Below, piece by piece: positions 1-10,400 of a stretch of 35,091 bases of DNA; positions within the stretch are counted from its first letter, which is position 1, and each line of letters begins with the position of its first letter. The stretch is from Planctomycetota bacterium (GTDB lineage Bacteria; Planctomycetota; UBA8108; JACQVS01), in assembly GCA_028280485.1 (NCBI GenBank), contig JANQLS010000005.1:1-35091 (forward strand), written 5' to 3'. The position numbers and the translations under genes were made by a program. Below the pieces are notes generated by a model. It was not told the DNA's origin. It was given only the letters and a program-made list of their open reading frames with translations, and searched no databases.

Positions 1-195
1 TTCCTTCTGGATTGGAAACCTAAGTACAATCTAAAACGATTGATCGATGAAGCATACTACCTTACGACTCGCGGAGCGAGCCTACCACTACCCTGGATAC
101 CAAATCTTTCTCGGGTCTTCGGCGTTTCGCTCATAGTTGTATGCTTCATCGATCAATCGTTTTAGATTGTACTTAGGTTTCCAATCCAGAAGGAA
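1..195. repeat. 57-nt perfect inverted repeat at window start
   Basis: Bases 1-57 are the exact reverse complement of 139-195, with an 81-nt spacer. The right arm lies inside the 3' coding part of the epimerase gene at 88-1086, so the plus strand at 1-57 encodes the same residues (FLLDWKPKY...LIDEAY) and then runs into unrelated sequence. Identity over the whole arm, at third codon positions too, means a very recent tail-to-tail duplication or a foldback/chimeric contig end. I favour an assembly or amplification artefact because the arm starts at base 1. Confidence 0.9.
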
Positions 196-1086
196 TTTCG
201 CCTTGGAGTTGTCGAGCCAGGTCGATTGAAATTCGGTTTTGATATCGACGGAGTCCAATCCTCGACTCGAATTTAAGTAATTCGCTACTTGGCGGTACTC
301 GACGGGTTCATCCATACAGATATTAAAAGTTTGCTGTCTCGCATTCGGGTTATCGATAGCCTTGAGAATCGATTCAATCAAATCGGTGACATGAACAAAA
401 TTTCTGCGAATAGGATTACCGTCGGGATCACAGAGAACGGGAACAGTTCCTTTTTCGTGATACGATTTTGCATCCTCTTCGGGAACTAAGTCACACCAAC
501 GCGGCCCTCCGAAGACGTCTTCACCAAAGGATAAAGTGTATTTAAAGTCATCCTTTTCCATGATCCACGGGGCTCGTAGACAGCAACTATTTAGATCGTA
601 TTGAATTTGGAACTGTTCGAGGGTTACTTCCTCTAAGACTTTACTCAAGGCATAACAACCGGGGTAAGCCGAATGTTTTTGCGTTTCGGTTACGGGTATC
701 GGGTGAGGGTAAAAGAAGTGTCCCATCCCAGCATCACCTCCGATCAATATGAATTGTTTAAAGGAATCACTTTGTCGGCATTCTTCTAAGAGCCAAAAAA
801 GGCCTTTAACGGTGACGTCGATGACATCCTCGGGAGTCTCCTTGCAAGTCGCCAAATGAAGAACGTGGCTCACCTGAGAAATCGCTTCCTTAGCGACCGA
901 GCGATCGGCGATGCTTCCTCTCACGATCTCCAATCGGTCCGAAGTCGGTAGGGTTCGATTATGACAAAGCGCTCGAACCTTGAAATGGGCAAATTCTTCT
1001 AGGCTGAGTAAGCGGTCGATAAATTGGCGTCCCACTTTTCCGGTGGCTCCGGTGACGAGAATCGTTGAGTTTGTTTTTTCTGGCAT
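88..1086 (-). CDS. NAD(P)-dependent epimerase/dehydratase (extended SDR)
   Basis: A 332-residue protein of the extended short-chain dehydrogenase/reductase family, which acts on nucleotide sugars or related sugars in the cytoplasm. The Rossmann nucleotide-binding motif TGATGKVG (Gly13, Gly16, Gly19) sits at the N-terminus and the catalytic pair Tyr145/Lys149 (YALSK) is present. The Ser/Thr usually found before it is not clear in the IGGDAGMG segment. Length fits UDP-glucose 4-epimerase-like enzymes, and residues 225-300 look like the substrate-binding part (RRNFVHVTDLIESI). No Shine-Dalgarno is obvious before the ATG. The gene is divergent from the TIM-barrel gene at 1503, and the two could serve the same carbohydrate pathway. 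The last 40 codons overlap an inverted repeat, so the C-terminus deserves caution. Substrate unknown. Confidence 0.88.
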   Translation of the reverse strand: MPEKTNSTILVTGATGKVGRQFIDRLLSLEEFAHFKVRALCHNRTLPTSDRLEIVRGSIADRSVAKEAISQVSHVLHLATCKETPEDVIDVTVKGLFWLLEECRQSDSFKQFILIGGDAGMGHFFYPHPIPVTETQKHSAYPGCYALSKVLEEVTLEQFQIQYDLNSCCLRAPWIMEKDDFKYTLSFGEDVFGGPRWCDLVPEEDAKSYHEKGTVPVLCDPDGNPIRRNFVHVTDLIESILKAIDNPNARQQTFNICMDEPVEYRQVANYLNSSRGLDSVDIKTEFQSTWLDNSKAKFLLDWKPKYNLKRLIDEAYNYERNAEDPRKIWYPG

Positions 1087-1502
1087 GGGAAGGGCTAGAG
1101 GTGAGAGTTTTGATTTAAATTTAAGAGCGAATGTAAGAGATTAAAAATTCTATCTTTGAAGGGAGAATTGAAACCTGGATGCGATGGTCCTTGCAATAGA
1201 AATTCTTCTACTTTTTAAGGTCGGAGCCACGAGTTGACGGAGGGTTAGAATTTATTTCATCCTTTAGGTCGCGTGACTTGTAGATGCATTGAGATTCGCC
1301 TATCTTATTACATTCAGCTCCGGCCCCCCTGAGCTGTTAATTTTGGATGAAACATTGAGAGTCAGATGGGTTTCTGCGACTGTTTATAGGGCATTTAAAT
1401 AAACCCTAAAGGTACCGATCTCAAGCTCATTCATTTACCAACAAGCCCTCAGGGGAGTCTACTTAAGTTTCCATTTGAACATTTTGATTGGGGATTCGAT
1501 TC
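1087..1502. other. Intergenic region between divergent genes
   Basis: 416 nt without a gene that I can support. It must hold the promoters of both flanking divergent genes, but I see no convincing -35/-10 pair. A small hairpin (CAGCTC at 1315-1320 with GAGCTG at 1331-1336, followed by TTAATTTT) is the only structure noticed. The Shine-Dalgarno GGGGA at 1490-1494 belongs to the downstream gene. Confidence 0.6.
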
Positions 1503-2327
1503 ATGAAACTTGGTTTGATCAATTCGGCATGGGCCCAGGCTGGGCAGGGAACTTTATTTGGTATCGAAAAAACAAAAGAAATTGGTTTCGATACGATCGA
1601 TATTTTTGCGGATCCCTTAGACATCGATGTTAAAGAACGTCGCTTGATCAAAGATTCCTGTGATCGACTCGAATTGCCGATCAAAAGCATCTGCTGTGTC
1701 GCGATCGGCTTGATCGATTTCAATCCTTCCGTTCAACGATTTAGTGTGGATCGCTGTAAGGCTTACCTCGATCTCTGTTACGAATATCAAGTGGATAATC
1801 TCCTCTTGGTCATCGGCGAATACATCTGGCAACAAGAGGTCATTCCCGTTGAAGAGCAATGGAAAACCGGGGTAGAAAACGTCAAAATTCTTGGGGAATA
1901 CGCGAAAAACTTAGGCATCGAAATCGCTTTAGAATTGGAACCCTTCAAGCTCTCCTTGATCAATACCGTCGATACGATGCTCCAGTTTATCGAAGATGTG
2001 GGCATGCCCGAAACTGTTTTGGCCAACTGTGATATTTCGCACTTGTCGCTCATGGATATCGAGCCCGATCAAGTCGCTCGCATGAAGGGACTCATCGGTC
2101 ATGTTCACCTTTCGGACTGTGATGGTAAGGTTCACGGAGATCTCCCTCCTGGACACGGTGTCGTTCCCATTATTGATTATCTGGCGGCTATTCGCGATAC
2201 TGGATTCGATCGCACCGTTTCCATCGAATTGGAGTACAGCCCCGAACCAGATAAGATCGTCGAGTGGGTTGCTGAAGCCTATCAGAAAACCGCAGAGATG
2301 ATGGATAAGTTGGGTTGCCGCGGGTAA
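1503..2327 (+). CDS. Sugar phosphate isomerase/epimerase, AP-endonuclease-2-type TIM barrel
   Basis: A 274-residue TIM-barrel protein of the xylose isomerase-like/D-tagatose 3-epimerase superfamily. The four metal ligands of the family can be followed: Glu in LELEP (Glu146), Asp in NCDISHL, His in GHVHLSD and Glu in SIELEY. These bind one divalent metal that promotes isomerisation or epimerisation at the keto-sugar carbon. No signal peptide, so cytoplasmic. I chose ATG 1503 because GGGGA lies 8 nt upstream; a TTG at 1488 would add five residues without a ribosome site. The gene is monocistronic, divergent from the epimerase, and followed by non-coding DNA. Members of this fold also include myo-inosose dehydratases and hydroxypyruvate isomerases, so the substrate is open. 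Confidence 0.87.
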   Translation: MKLGLINSAWAQAGQGTLFGIEKTKEIGFDTIDIFADPLDIDVKERRLIKDSCDRLELPIKSICCVAIGLIDFNPSVQRFSVDRCKAYLDLCYEYQVDNLLLVIGEYIWQQEVIPVEEQWKTGVENVKILGEYAKNLGIEIALELEPFKLSLINTVDTMLQFIEDVGMPETVLANCDISHLSLMDIEPDQVARMKGLIGHVHLSDCDGKVHGDLPPGHGVVPIIDYLAAIRDTGFDRTVSIELEYSPEPDKIVEWVAEAYQKTAEMMDKLGCRG

Positions 2328-2615
2328 AGCCAATCAAGCTTTAGCCGTGTTGATCTTCAGATGAGTCATCTATTATTGTCGAGTAATCGAAGTCTCTTTG
2401 AACTTGCAGGAAATTATTAAGTCTAAAATAACCGGGATTCAGTCGATCATCGAGCAATGGAAGTAAAGGCGGGGGAATCGAACTTCTCATTTTCTTGCCC
2501 CCATTTTCTTGCAAGAAATGAAATATGGATAGGACTTTAGATTAGAGTTGATCCGGTCGCTTCTAAGCTCGCTGGATTCTAAGACCATGAAGGTTAAATT
2601 AGATTGATTAGATTC

Positions 2616-2653
2616 AAAACGCACTCTCAACCAAGGATTGAGGGTGCGTTTTT
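2616..2653. terminator. Intrinsic terminator hairpin, possibly bidirectional
   Basis: AAAACGCACTCTCAA pairs with TTGAGGGTGCGTTTT (one G-T pair) around a 7-nt loop, followed by a fifth T. It could end transcripts from the isomerase gene at 1503-2327. On the minus strand it stands 41 nt beyond the gene-tail remnant at 2694-2723, the same arrangement as the terminator at 3079-3116 beyond the intact gene. Confidence 0.75.
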
Positions 2654-2693
2654 CATATAGTATGGTTAAGCAAGCTAAATTTCTCGATGTTAA

Positions 2694-2723
2694 CGTTCTT
2701 AAATTCTTCTTAAGAGAATGAAT
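2694..2723 (-). pseudogene. Eroded 3' end of a paralogue of the gene at 3164-4171
   Basis: This 30-nt stretch matches 3159-3188, the 3' end of the next gene, at 27 of 30 positions, the differences all being T/C transitions. On the minus strand it reads FILLRRI-stop against FVLLRRI-stop in the intact gene, and a terminator follows at nearly the same distance (41 versus 43 nt). In-frame stops (TAA, TGA) lie directly upstream and no further similarity is visible, so only the tail of a former tandem copy seems to be left. Confidence 0.5.
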
Positions 2724-3078
2724 TATAGTTGAGTCTCTCATGCGTAAAAAATCATTGAAGCTGAATCTCAAGTAGATTAATAGAATGAGCAGAAAATTAG
2801 TTTTTCTAAGATAGATTGCTGTTATTTGATTTTAAAACGATTCAAGAGAGTGATTTTAAGAAGTTGTGCAAGAAAATGGAGGCAAGAAAATACCAGCCAG
2901 AAGAGCTTCTTGACTCCTTGAGTTAAATTTCCTATTAAGATTGAAAATCGAGAAATGTATGAGGAAGAAATGATTCCGATGCATTCACATTCGAATTGTT
3001 CTTTGACTTAATAAGTTTGTTATAGTTTCGAAATGAAAATCTTTGGCCCATATAGAGTCATTTTGAATTGAATCATCT

Positions 3079-3116
3079 AAAAAAGCCCTCTCAATCGTGA
3101 TTGAGAGGGCTTTTTT
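3079..3116. terminator. Strong intrinsic terminator, bidirectional
   Basis: An 18-bp stem, AAAAAAGCCCTCTCAATC at 3079-3096 pairing with 3099-3116, with A-run and T-run on either side. It lies 47 nt beyond the stop of the minus-strand gene at 3164-4171 and is its likely terminator. Its GCCCTC core resembles the terminator at 34950-34988. Confidence 0.9.
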
Positions 3117-3163
3117 CATCGGGGGTAGTTCAGTGAATTAAATTCACTTTAACTTAATCGCTC

Positions 3164-4171
3164 TTAAATTCTTCTCAAGAGAACGAATCCAAGAATTAAT
3201 GCCATAGTGGTCAAGAAGGCATAACCAGCGAAGCTCATGTCGGAAGCTTCAGGAAGGTCGCCGACTTTCCAGACTTCTAAAAGAACGATATCGCCACCAT
3301 TGGCGTCTCCATTCCCTAACCCGTCTACGGGGTTGATTCCCCCAGGGCCTGGATTCGAGTTTCCTTGCAAGCAATGGAAACGGATGTATCCATCCGTGAC
3401 CGCTAAATAGGGGCTCGAAGGAGGGCCGTTGTCCACAGTGGGATTTCCGTCACTATCTTGATTGATAAAGATGGGGCGAACATCAGCATCACTTACGGGA
3501 GGGTTTTTTCCGTCAAATCCTACTGCGGCGAAAACTCCAGCACCGAGTCGATCGGGTCGGGGACCACCCACATATTGAGCTTGATCGTGGTTATTAACGA
3601 GAACCACCGTTCTAAACCCATTCATGTTTGCAGGGGGACCTGAGCCACCATTTTCAGCGACGAGGCGACTGGTGTGAGGATTATCAGCTTCACCCATGAC
3701 GGCGACGAAACGGTAGATACCATTTGGAACGTCGACGCGGAACACCCCGCCTTCGATGTCTGAGCACGAAGTTGTGTTGCCTTCGGTGGTTTCATTACAG
3801 GGAGTAGCGAAATTCTTAAATCCGATGAAAGAATCGTACATTTCATCGGGGCAAGTATCGCCAAAACGGTTTCGGTTGTTCGCAGAATCATCGAAAGGAC
3901 CGAAGCGAGCAAAGCCGTTTCTCCCGGCTAAGTCATCGCTAATAACCTCAAAGCCATGACCTTTTTCTTGAGTGTATTCGAGGGGCTCCGGTTGACCGTT
4001 AACATGGAGAACCATAGTGTAATTCACCCCGTCGCCTTCGTTGACGACTTCACACTCTAAATTACGCGAGCCGAAGAGAAATGCCCCCTGTAATTCTTGG
4101 GCTGTTCCCTCCTGAATCGATAGATTCGTTAGGAACAAGAGTACGGCAATAAACTTAGCAAAAAATCTCAT
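3164..4171 (-). CDS. Secreted galactose-binding-like domain protein with C-terminal membrane tail
   Basis: About 335 residues, exported. ATG 4171 is chosen because GGAGG lies just upstream and it leaves a clean signal peptide (MRFFAKFIAVLLFLTNLSI, cleavage near GTAQ); an upstream ATG at 4195 has no ribosome site. The mature part is one module of about 260 residues that is clearly homologous to the N-terminus of the 2025-residue protein encoded upstream. Shared blocks include FGPFDDSxNNRN, VFRVDVPNGxYRFVA, HTSRxVxENGG and GAGVFAxVGFDG. The VDVPNGxYRF block is like the jelly-roll modules of rhamnogalacturonan acetylesterase-type enzymes, so carbohydrate binding is possible. The C-terminus has LPEAS, a hydrophobic helix and terminal RRI, the layout of PEP-CTERM-like sorting tails, though not the canonical motif. 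No catalytic motif was recognised. Confidence 0.8.
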   Translation of the reverse strand: MRFFAKFIAVLLFLTNLSIQEGTAQELQGAFLFGSRNLECEVVNEGDGVNYTMVLHVNGQPEPLEYTQEKGHGFEVISDDLAGRNGFARFGPFDDSANNRNRFGDTCPDEMYDSFIGFKNFATPCNETTEGNTTSCSDIEGGVFRVDVPNGIYRFVAVMGEADNPHTSRLVAENGGSGPPANMNGFRTVVLVNNHDQAQYVGGPRPDRLGAGVFAAVGFDGKNPPVSDADVRPIFINQDSDGNPTVDNGPPSSPYLAVTDGYIRFHCLQGNSNPGPGGINPVDGLGNGDANGGDIVLLEVWKVGDLPEASDMSFAGYAFLTTMALILGFVLLRRI

Positions 4172-4490
4172 ATCGATTTCCTCCAAGAAATCCAAAACCC
4201 ATTAGTTACCCTCAGTTCCCTTGCTGCTGGAAAAGGGTAAAAGTTAATAAGCAATGAAAGATAAAACTATAAATAGCTGACAGTAAAAATCTCTTGGAGT
4301 GATATCCAAAAGACTCTGTCAGGTCATTCATTCAATGTTTTTAATCTTGGAAAGTCGTCGGAAGTGTAAATTCAGAGATGCAGTATTAATTGTCAGCTTA
4401 CTAAATATAGAAATTTAGATCAGCTCTTCCTAACCATTTCAACCACTGAAATTATACGAAAATCAGCTATTGAATTAAAAGTCTATAGTC
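4172..4490. other. Intergenic region between two minus-strand genes
   Basis: 319 nt, AT-rich, without a gene I can support. The part near 4175-4182 holds the GGAGG ribosome site of the gene at 3164-4171. I found no hairpin with a T-run directly after the stop of the dockerin gene at 4491, so the two homologous secreted-protein genes may be partly co-transcribed. Confidence 0.5.
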
Positions 4491-7400
4491 CTAAAACGTG
4501 CAGAGATCAGCACAACCAGGTATAGGAATGCAGGATTCACCACCTTTAGGAGCAGGTCCTGAGAGATAGAGGTGCTCTAAGATGGCGATAGCGTCTGTCG
4601 AATCGACGTTCCCATCGGAATTGGTATCCATCAAGGAGCGATTACCACCGTCGTTGACGTGAGCACCCTCACAGGGAAGTTCAACCGTTTCAGGACGGAA
4701 TAACAAGAGCAGTAAGGTTACGGCATCTCCAATATTGAGATCCCCGTCTTGGTTTCCATCACCCGGTTGTTGACCGCCACCCAAGTCCGCTCCGACTTGG
4801 ATGTTAATCGTCGAGCTGCTTTCTGCGCCCTCGTTATCAGTAACCGTCAGAGTGACTACGTAGAACCCTGCCGATTGGAATGTATGAACAGCCGTCGTTC
4901 CTTGAGCATCGTTTCCATCATCGAAGTTCCATTCGTAAAGAACGATGTTTCCATCTAAATCATAAGAAGCGCCGCCATCGAAGAAGACTTCGAGAGGCTC
5001 CGTACCGCTTGAGGGAGTGGCTGAGATCAAAGCTTGAGGAGGGCGGTTGCCTCCGCCGACGGAAGTGGTGTTTTGAACTCCTGGCGTGCCTGAGTTTCGA
5101 GTGGAAGCCGCCCAATTGATGGGATCATCACCGTACCGAGTGGGCTCTAATCGCTCTAAAGAAGGTCCTTGCCCATCTGCTTCCAAAGGCCAAGGTTGGG
5201 CATCGTTGTAACGTAAGGTGTCGACCCGAATGTAGGCTTGACCATCATCTCGAGGATAAGAAAGAGAAACGCGTTCTCCGCCATTATCTAATCGGCCGCC
5301 GTAAGGACCTAAGATCGGAACTCCAGCAGGAACGGCGTGGAGTGTTCGGAAGAGATCAGGATCGATCCCAACAACTAAGAGATATCCTCCCGCTGAGATC
5401 GAAGTTCCCGGCGGAAATTCGTAATCGGTATCACCAAAGGCATTCAAGACTCCAGCGAGTTGCCAACCGAGATCTAAATCCGAATCGTACAAGCTCTGCG
5501 CTTGCCCGGTGGGATTCAACAGTTCGATGAACTCTTCACCTGCATTGCTGGGATTGTAATGTACTTCGTTGATGACGACTGGACCGACGGCGGGATCCAA
5601 GTTCGGATCTCCCGTTCCGCTTCTAAATTGAGAGATGTTCGCCGGTGAATCTTCACCGAAGCTGAGTCCTTCTAATCGAGTGAACACCGGTTTTTGGCTC
5701 GTTAAGTAGCGACCTGCTGAAACACCTGATTCGGTGGCACGGTAACTGGCTGAAGCCATGAAGCCAGTTCCGACTCCTTGGTTGTCGACTGCGGTTAAAT
5801 AAACGGCACCGCCGCGATCGTTCAATTCGAAACTCGAGGTGGATCCTGGATTGGGATTGAAATCGACTTCGTAGAAAACGATGCGCTCACCCGCTCCTAG
5901 AGTCGTGTTGCTGGGGATTTCGTATTTCCTTAATGAAGCTTCCGTGTCTCGTGTATTACTTAAGTACCAACCCCCGATATTGACAGCTTGAGCGCTTAAG
6001 TTCACCAGTTCGATCGCATCTTCGGTAGGACCGGCGGGGAACGCTAAGACCTCGCTGATAAAAATACCACCCTGAGGGCCCGGGGGATCGGGCTCTCCGG
6101 GAGATCCACCTAATTCAGTACTCGCGCGCCAGGCTGTGGGATCTTCGGGTGAAGAGGGCGTTCCCTCTAAAACGATACTTCTGCCAAAACCATCCGCAGC
6201 GATCGGCCAACCATCGTTATCGTTGTAATCCACTTCGACAACGGTTACACCCTCAGCGTTTTCAAGTTTCAATCTTTCGCCGCCATTGTCTAAGGATCCA
6301 GCGTAGACTCCCAAGACTCGAGCATCGGGGTATCGGTTCTCAAAGACGGTCCAATCTCGAACGATAACGGCATATTCATTCGGTCCTAAGACTGTGCCGT
6401 CAGGGAATGTGAAAAGAAGGCCGTTTGAAAAGCTAAGGCCTGTTAAGTCGATGGTGGAATTCGAGGTGTTGTGGAATTCGATAAACTCTTCGTCTCCATT
6501 GGGAGCGGGATGGTAATTCACTTCCGTAATCTCGAGATTACCTAAAGGATTGGCGAGAGTAAAGGAAGCCTCAGTGAGTGCACTCCAAGTCGAACCATTT
6601 CTGAGTCTCGCCTTCACGATTGTCGTATCGTTAAGAGTCACGGCACTCGTGTAAGTTTGAGCCGTATCAGAAACACTTCCCGTTCCGAATTCACGGGGAT
6701 CCGTTCCATCGAGAGTGTAATAAAGTGTTCCGTTGTCACCTGGAGGTCTTGAGATCGTTAACGAGAATCCCGGTTGAATTTCTCCACCGTGTTGATTGAA
6801 GATCGGAGCATCGATATTGGGGAACAAGCCGGCAGATCGGAATTGGTTCAATACGATGTTCGTTCTCGCTGGGAAATAGGTATTGAGAAGCCAATTCATT
6901 TCTGTCATCCACTCATCGTTACGAGTGTAAGGATCAGAGGGTCTGCGGGCATCTCCCCAACGCGCAGCTTCGCAGGCGATCGCAGGATCGATTTCATCGA
7001 TTCGTTTGGCGTAGATAGAAGCCGGTACATTGTCTTGAGGATTATCGGGATCCCAATCCAGTGCAGATGATCGAACGTAAAACGTTCCGCCGTTATAGAA
7101 GTGCTTTTGGACTCGGTCAGCGAAGAGCAAGCGGAACTCGGCACTGTCTCTCAAGCGGGTATAAATCTCACCTGGGGTATTATTGTCATTCTCGCCGATG
7201 CGATTTTCACCGGTCGATTTTAAGACGTGCTCGGCATCCCAGCTGTGGAAGAAGAATTGGCCACCAGGAACGCGTCTTCGAGTAGCGTACCAGTTGTGGT
7301 GGGGCCAATCGGTATTTCCACCGTAGAGATTACAAATCATGTAGTCGGTGAAATCTAAAATGTCTAAATCTTCCCAAAGAGCCGTGTAGTTTGCGGGATT

Positions 7401-10400
7401 CGAAAGATCTCTCCTAACTTTAGTCATCATGGCGTTCCAGGCCGCACTATTTCCATCGACGACCGTACTTCCGCGGTGCTTGAGGGCATCGTACTCTTCT
7501 TTATTCCCTCCGAAGTTTTCGGCGGCAAAAGATGCATCGGCTCTTTCGTGAATTTCGTACATACCCCAGTAGAGGCCGTTCAGATAAACATGAACGTAAA
7601 TATCATGAACCGGAGTACCACCGACCGCCCGTTGAATGTCACTCATGAAGACATCGCGAATGTAGTCTCCCTTCACCCGCTGACCATGGGAGGGATGATT
7701 CCAAGTTTGATTCATATGGGCGTCGAGAACCAAGGTGTCGAATCTGTTAGAGCGAGCATCGGGAAAGAGGGGGAATTCTAATTTGGTGGGGCCGTAATCT
7801 CCCTTAAAGAGGAGGCGCATCGATACTTTCAGGACTTTCCAGTTATTGACGCTCGAACCACCCTGAGGGCGGATTCCGCAATTTATACCGAAGCCATCTT
7901 TCCCATCGGGATAAATCAATTCAGCTGAAACGGGGCGTTCGGCTTGAAGCCCACTTCGAGATGGATTGGCGTAGAATCCTTGAGAAGCATGGAATATGTC
8001 ATCGACATCCCCAACGATCGAAAGCGTTGGTATGGATGACAAGCCATCCAAGACGAGTTGGGAGTGTCCCGGATCGTCGACGACGTCGGGATCCATTTGG
8101 TAATCTGCGGTCTGGCTTCTCCAAGAACTCGGGAAGCCCGGGGGATTGGTGGGTTGCTCCACCACGAAGTTGGGGAACACGTAAGTGTGAGTGATGACAT
8201 CCGATGGTAAAAAGTCATCGCGGTAGGCGATGGCTCGAATGTAAACAGCGCCCTTGTTGTTTTGTCCTTGGACACTGATGGCACCATTGTAGATGGAGCC
8301 GTGAGTCGTCGAGGGCGCTGAGCCATCTAAGGTGTAGCGAATCGTTGCGTCCGGAGTCGGAGTCGCGAGGGTTACTTGAATGGGAGTGGTGTACAAACCG
8401 CGTTTAGGGCTGAAGGAAGGCTCTAAGGTGAATCCTTCGATAGCACTTCCCTGAGAGTTTACTTGACCGGGAGTGGGAGTTTGAAAGTAGGTTTCATTTC
8501 CCAGGGCATCTAAGCCGTAAGAAGTACCCGCTCGCTGACGGGGGTACCGTGGTAAAAACGAGGAGACTTCCTGAGGGGGAATTTCGGCGTTGTAAACCAC
8601 CAAGGGCTCACCCGTGGTACTCAATTTGAAATTCGTATGTACTTCTGCGCCCGTCAGATTTTTTCCGGAGGTGAAAACGACCCAACGTTCGCCCGGATTT
8701 AAAACTTTGTTGGGGAAAACAAATTTGCGGGGCTCATCCGGGTCGTCGGTGATCGACCAACCCAAGAGATTGACCGAAGTTTCCCCTTGGTTTTCGAGTT
8801 CGACCCAGTCTTCAGTGTCGCCATTGAGATCCGTTAAGGTGCTTCCCGCAGCTAAAAACTCTGAGATGACGATGTTTCCGATGGGTGCATCGGGGTCGAC
8901 CGTGATGTTAAAGGTTTCATCTGTATCAAAAGTGTTAGCTGGATCGGCGGAGTCGATGATATTCGAGTCGACCGCCCAACTGAATTCTCGATTACCGGCT
9001 GAGGCGGGAGGATTAAAGATAAAAGTGTAGGGTCCTAATTCTGAACCTGAAACACTTGAAGCGGGAACGCCATCGAGTAACAAATCGCCGGCATCGACTC
9101 CCGTGACCAGTTCATCAAAAGTAATCTCTACTTGAGATAAGCTTCGTACGGTCGAACCCGGGGTGGGTGAAATGGAGACGACTTGAGGAGGGTTGAAATC
9201 AGGGGCGATGGGATCAAAGATTTCACAATCAAATTTGACATCGGTGCTTCCTAGGGTCACGTTGAAAAATTGAACGGCGACGACGTTTTCCCCATCGACT
9301 AAAAACGAAGCGGGATCCGCTAAATCGAATTCTTCGTAAAGGCCACTTTCGTGACTTGAAGTCGCGGTGTCATCAAAGTTGATAGGATCCCCTTCTTGAC
9401 CGGGAACATTGATTCGATAGAGCTCGTGTCCATTGATCCAAATACTAAATCCATCATCGTAGTCGACGTTCATGGTCAGTTGATTGATCAAGGAGGCATC
9501 CGCTAAATCAAACTTCTGACGCAAGAAAACACAGGAATAGTTTCCCTGCATTTGAGGATTTGCATTACTGAGATCTGTTCCGTAAGGAGGATCACCGTAA
9601 CCGAAAGGCGCTTGGCCCGTACTCCAAGTAGAATCGTCGAAATCGACTTCTCGCCATTCGGAATTGGGAGTAGATGCTTCGGATTCTCCAAGAAAATATC
9701 TCCATTCAGAACCGCGTGAAATAGCTTGGAAAGTATCGCTAACTTTCCAAAGCTCGAGGAGAACCATGTTTCCTCCATTGGGATCGCCACCTTCAGCGGT
9801 AAAAGCTTTCATTTGGTGAACTCGAATGTAGCCTTCAGTGACTTCAAGCGTTGGACTTGAAGGATCACCTCCAGTTTCCATTCCTGATTCATCCATGTTG
9901 ATGAACTCAGGTCCCGTTCCTAAAGGTGGGAGCATGCCATCGAAGCCCACGCGAGCGAAAACTCCAGCACCAACGTCTCCTTGGTCGTGGTTGTGAACGA
10001 GCACGACATGGTCTGCACTCAGATTTGCGGGAGCTCCCGTCCCTCCGTTTTCGACGACGATTCGGGAGGTATGCTGATTATCTGCTGAACCCACCGAAGC
10101 CACAAAGCGGTACGTTCCATTAGGGACATCGACGCGGAAAACAATCCCTTCTCGCTCCGAGCAAGGAATCCCATCGCAGGGGCTCGCCCAATTCTTAGCG
10201 CCGATGAAGGAATCATGGATTTGAGAATCGCAATCATCGGGAAAAGCGTTTCGATTGTTGGGGCTGTCATCGAAGGGACCAAACTGGCCGTAGCCATTCC
10301 TCGAATTGTCCCCGGGATTCACCACTTCGTAGCCCCAGCCTCGACCCGCACTATAAGCGACAGATGATGCGGAATTTTGGAAGACGACTGAATAAGAAGT

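Larger units (their letters stand above)
2489..2891. repeat. 25-bp inverted repeats bounding a 403-nt segment
   Basis: The arms at 2489-2513 and 2867-2891 match in 24 of 25 positions when one is reverse-complemented. Each arm itself contains the direct repeat ATTTTCTTGC twice, 14 nt apart. The 403-nt segment encodes no transposase. I could not see a target-site duplication outside the arms, so this may be a decayed MITE-like element, a paired protein-binding site or a recombination site. Confidence 0.6.
2328..3163. other. 836-nt intergenic region with two terminators and an inverted repeat
   Basis: No gene is supported here. The stretch contains a long inverted repeat (2489-2513 / 2867-2891), two intrinsic-terminator hairpins (2616-2653 and 3079-3116) and a 30-nt remnant of a gene tail (2694-2723), described separately. 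The composition is AT-rich compared with the flanking genes. One 94-codon minus-strand reading frame (2487-2771) crosses the first terminator and has no recognisable protein features. Confidence 0.7.

Noticed and set aside
2487..2771. 94-codon minus-strand reading frame
   Set aside because: It crosses a terminator hairpin, has no ribosome site or recognisable features, and sits in AT-rich repeat DNA.
2997..3026. TTGTTC and TATAGT with 18-nt spacing upstream of the terminator at 3079, a possible small RNA
   Set aside because: The -35 is poor, and the terminator is explained by the minus-strand gene that ends at 3164.
7916..8326. 136-codon frame in the CotH gene, and similar alternative frames across the large genes
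   Set aside because: Fully contained in a strongly supported coding region with clear domain homology; these are shadows.
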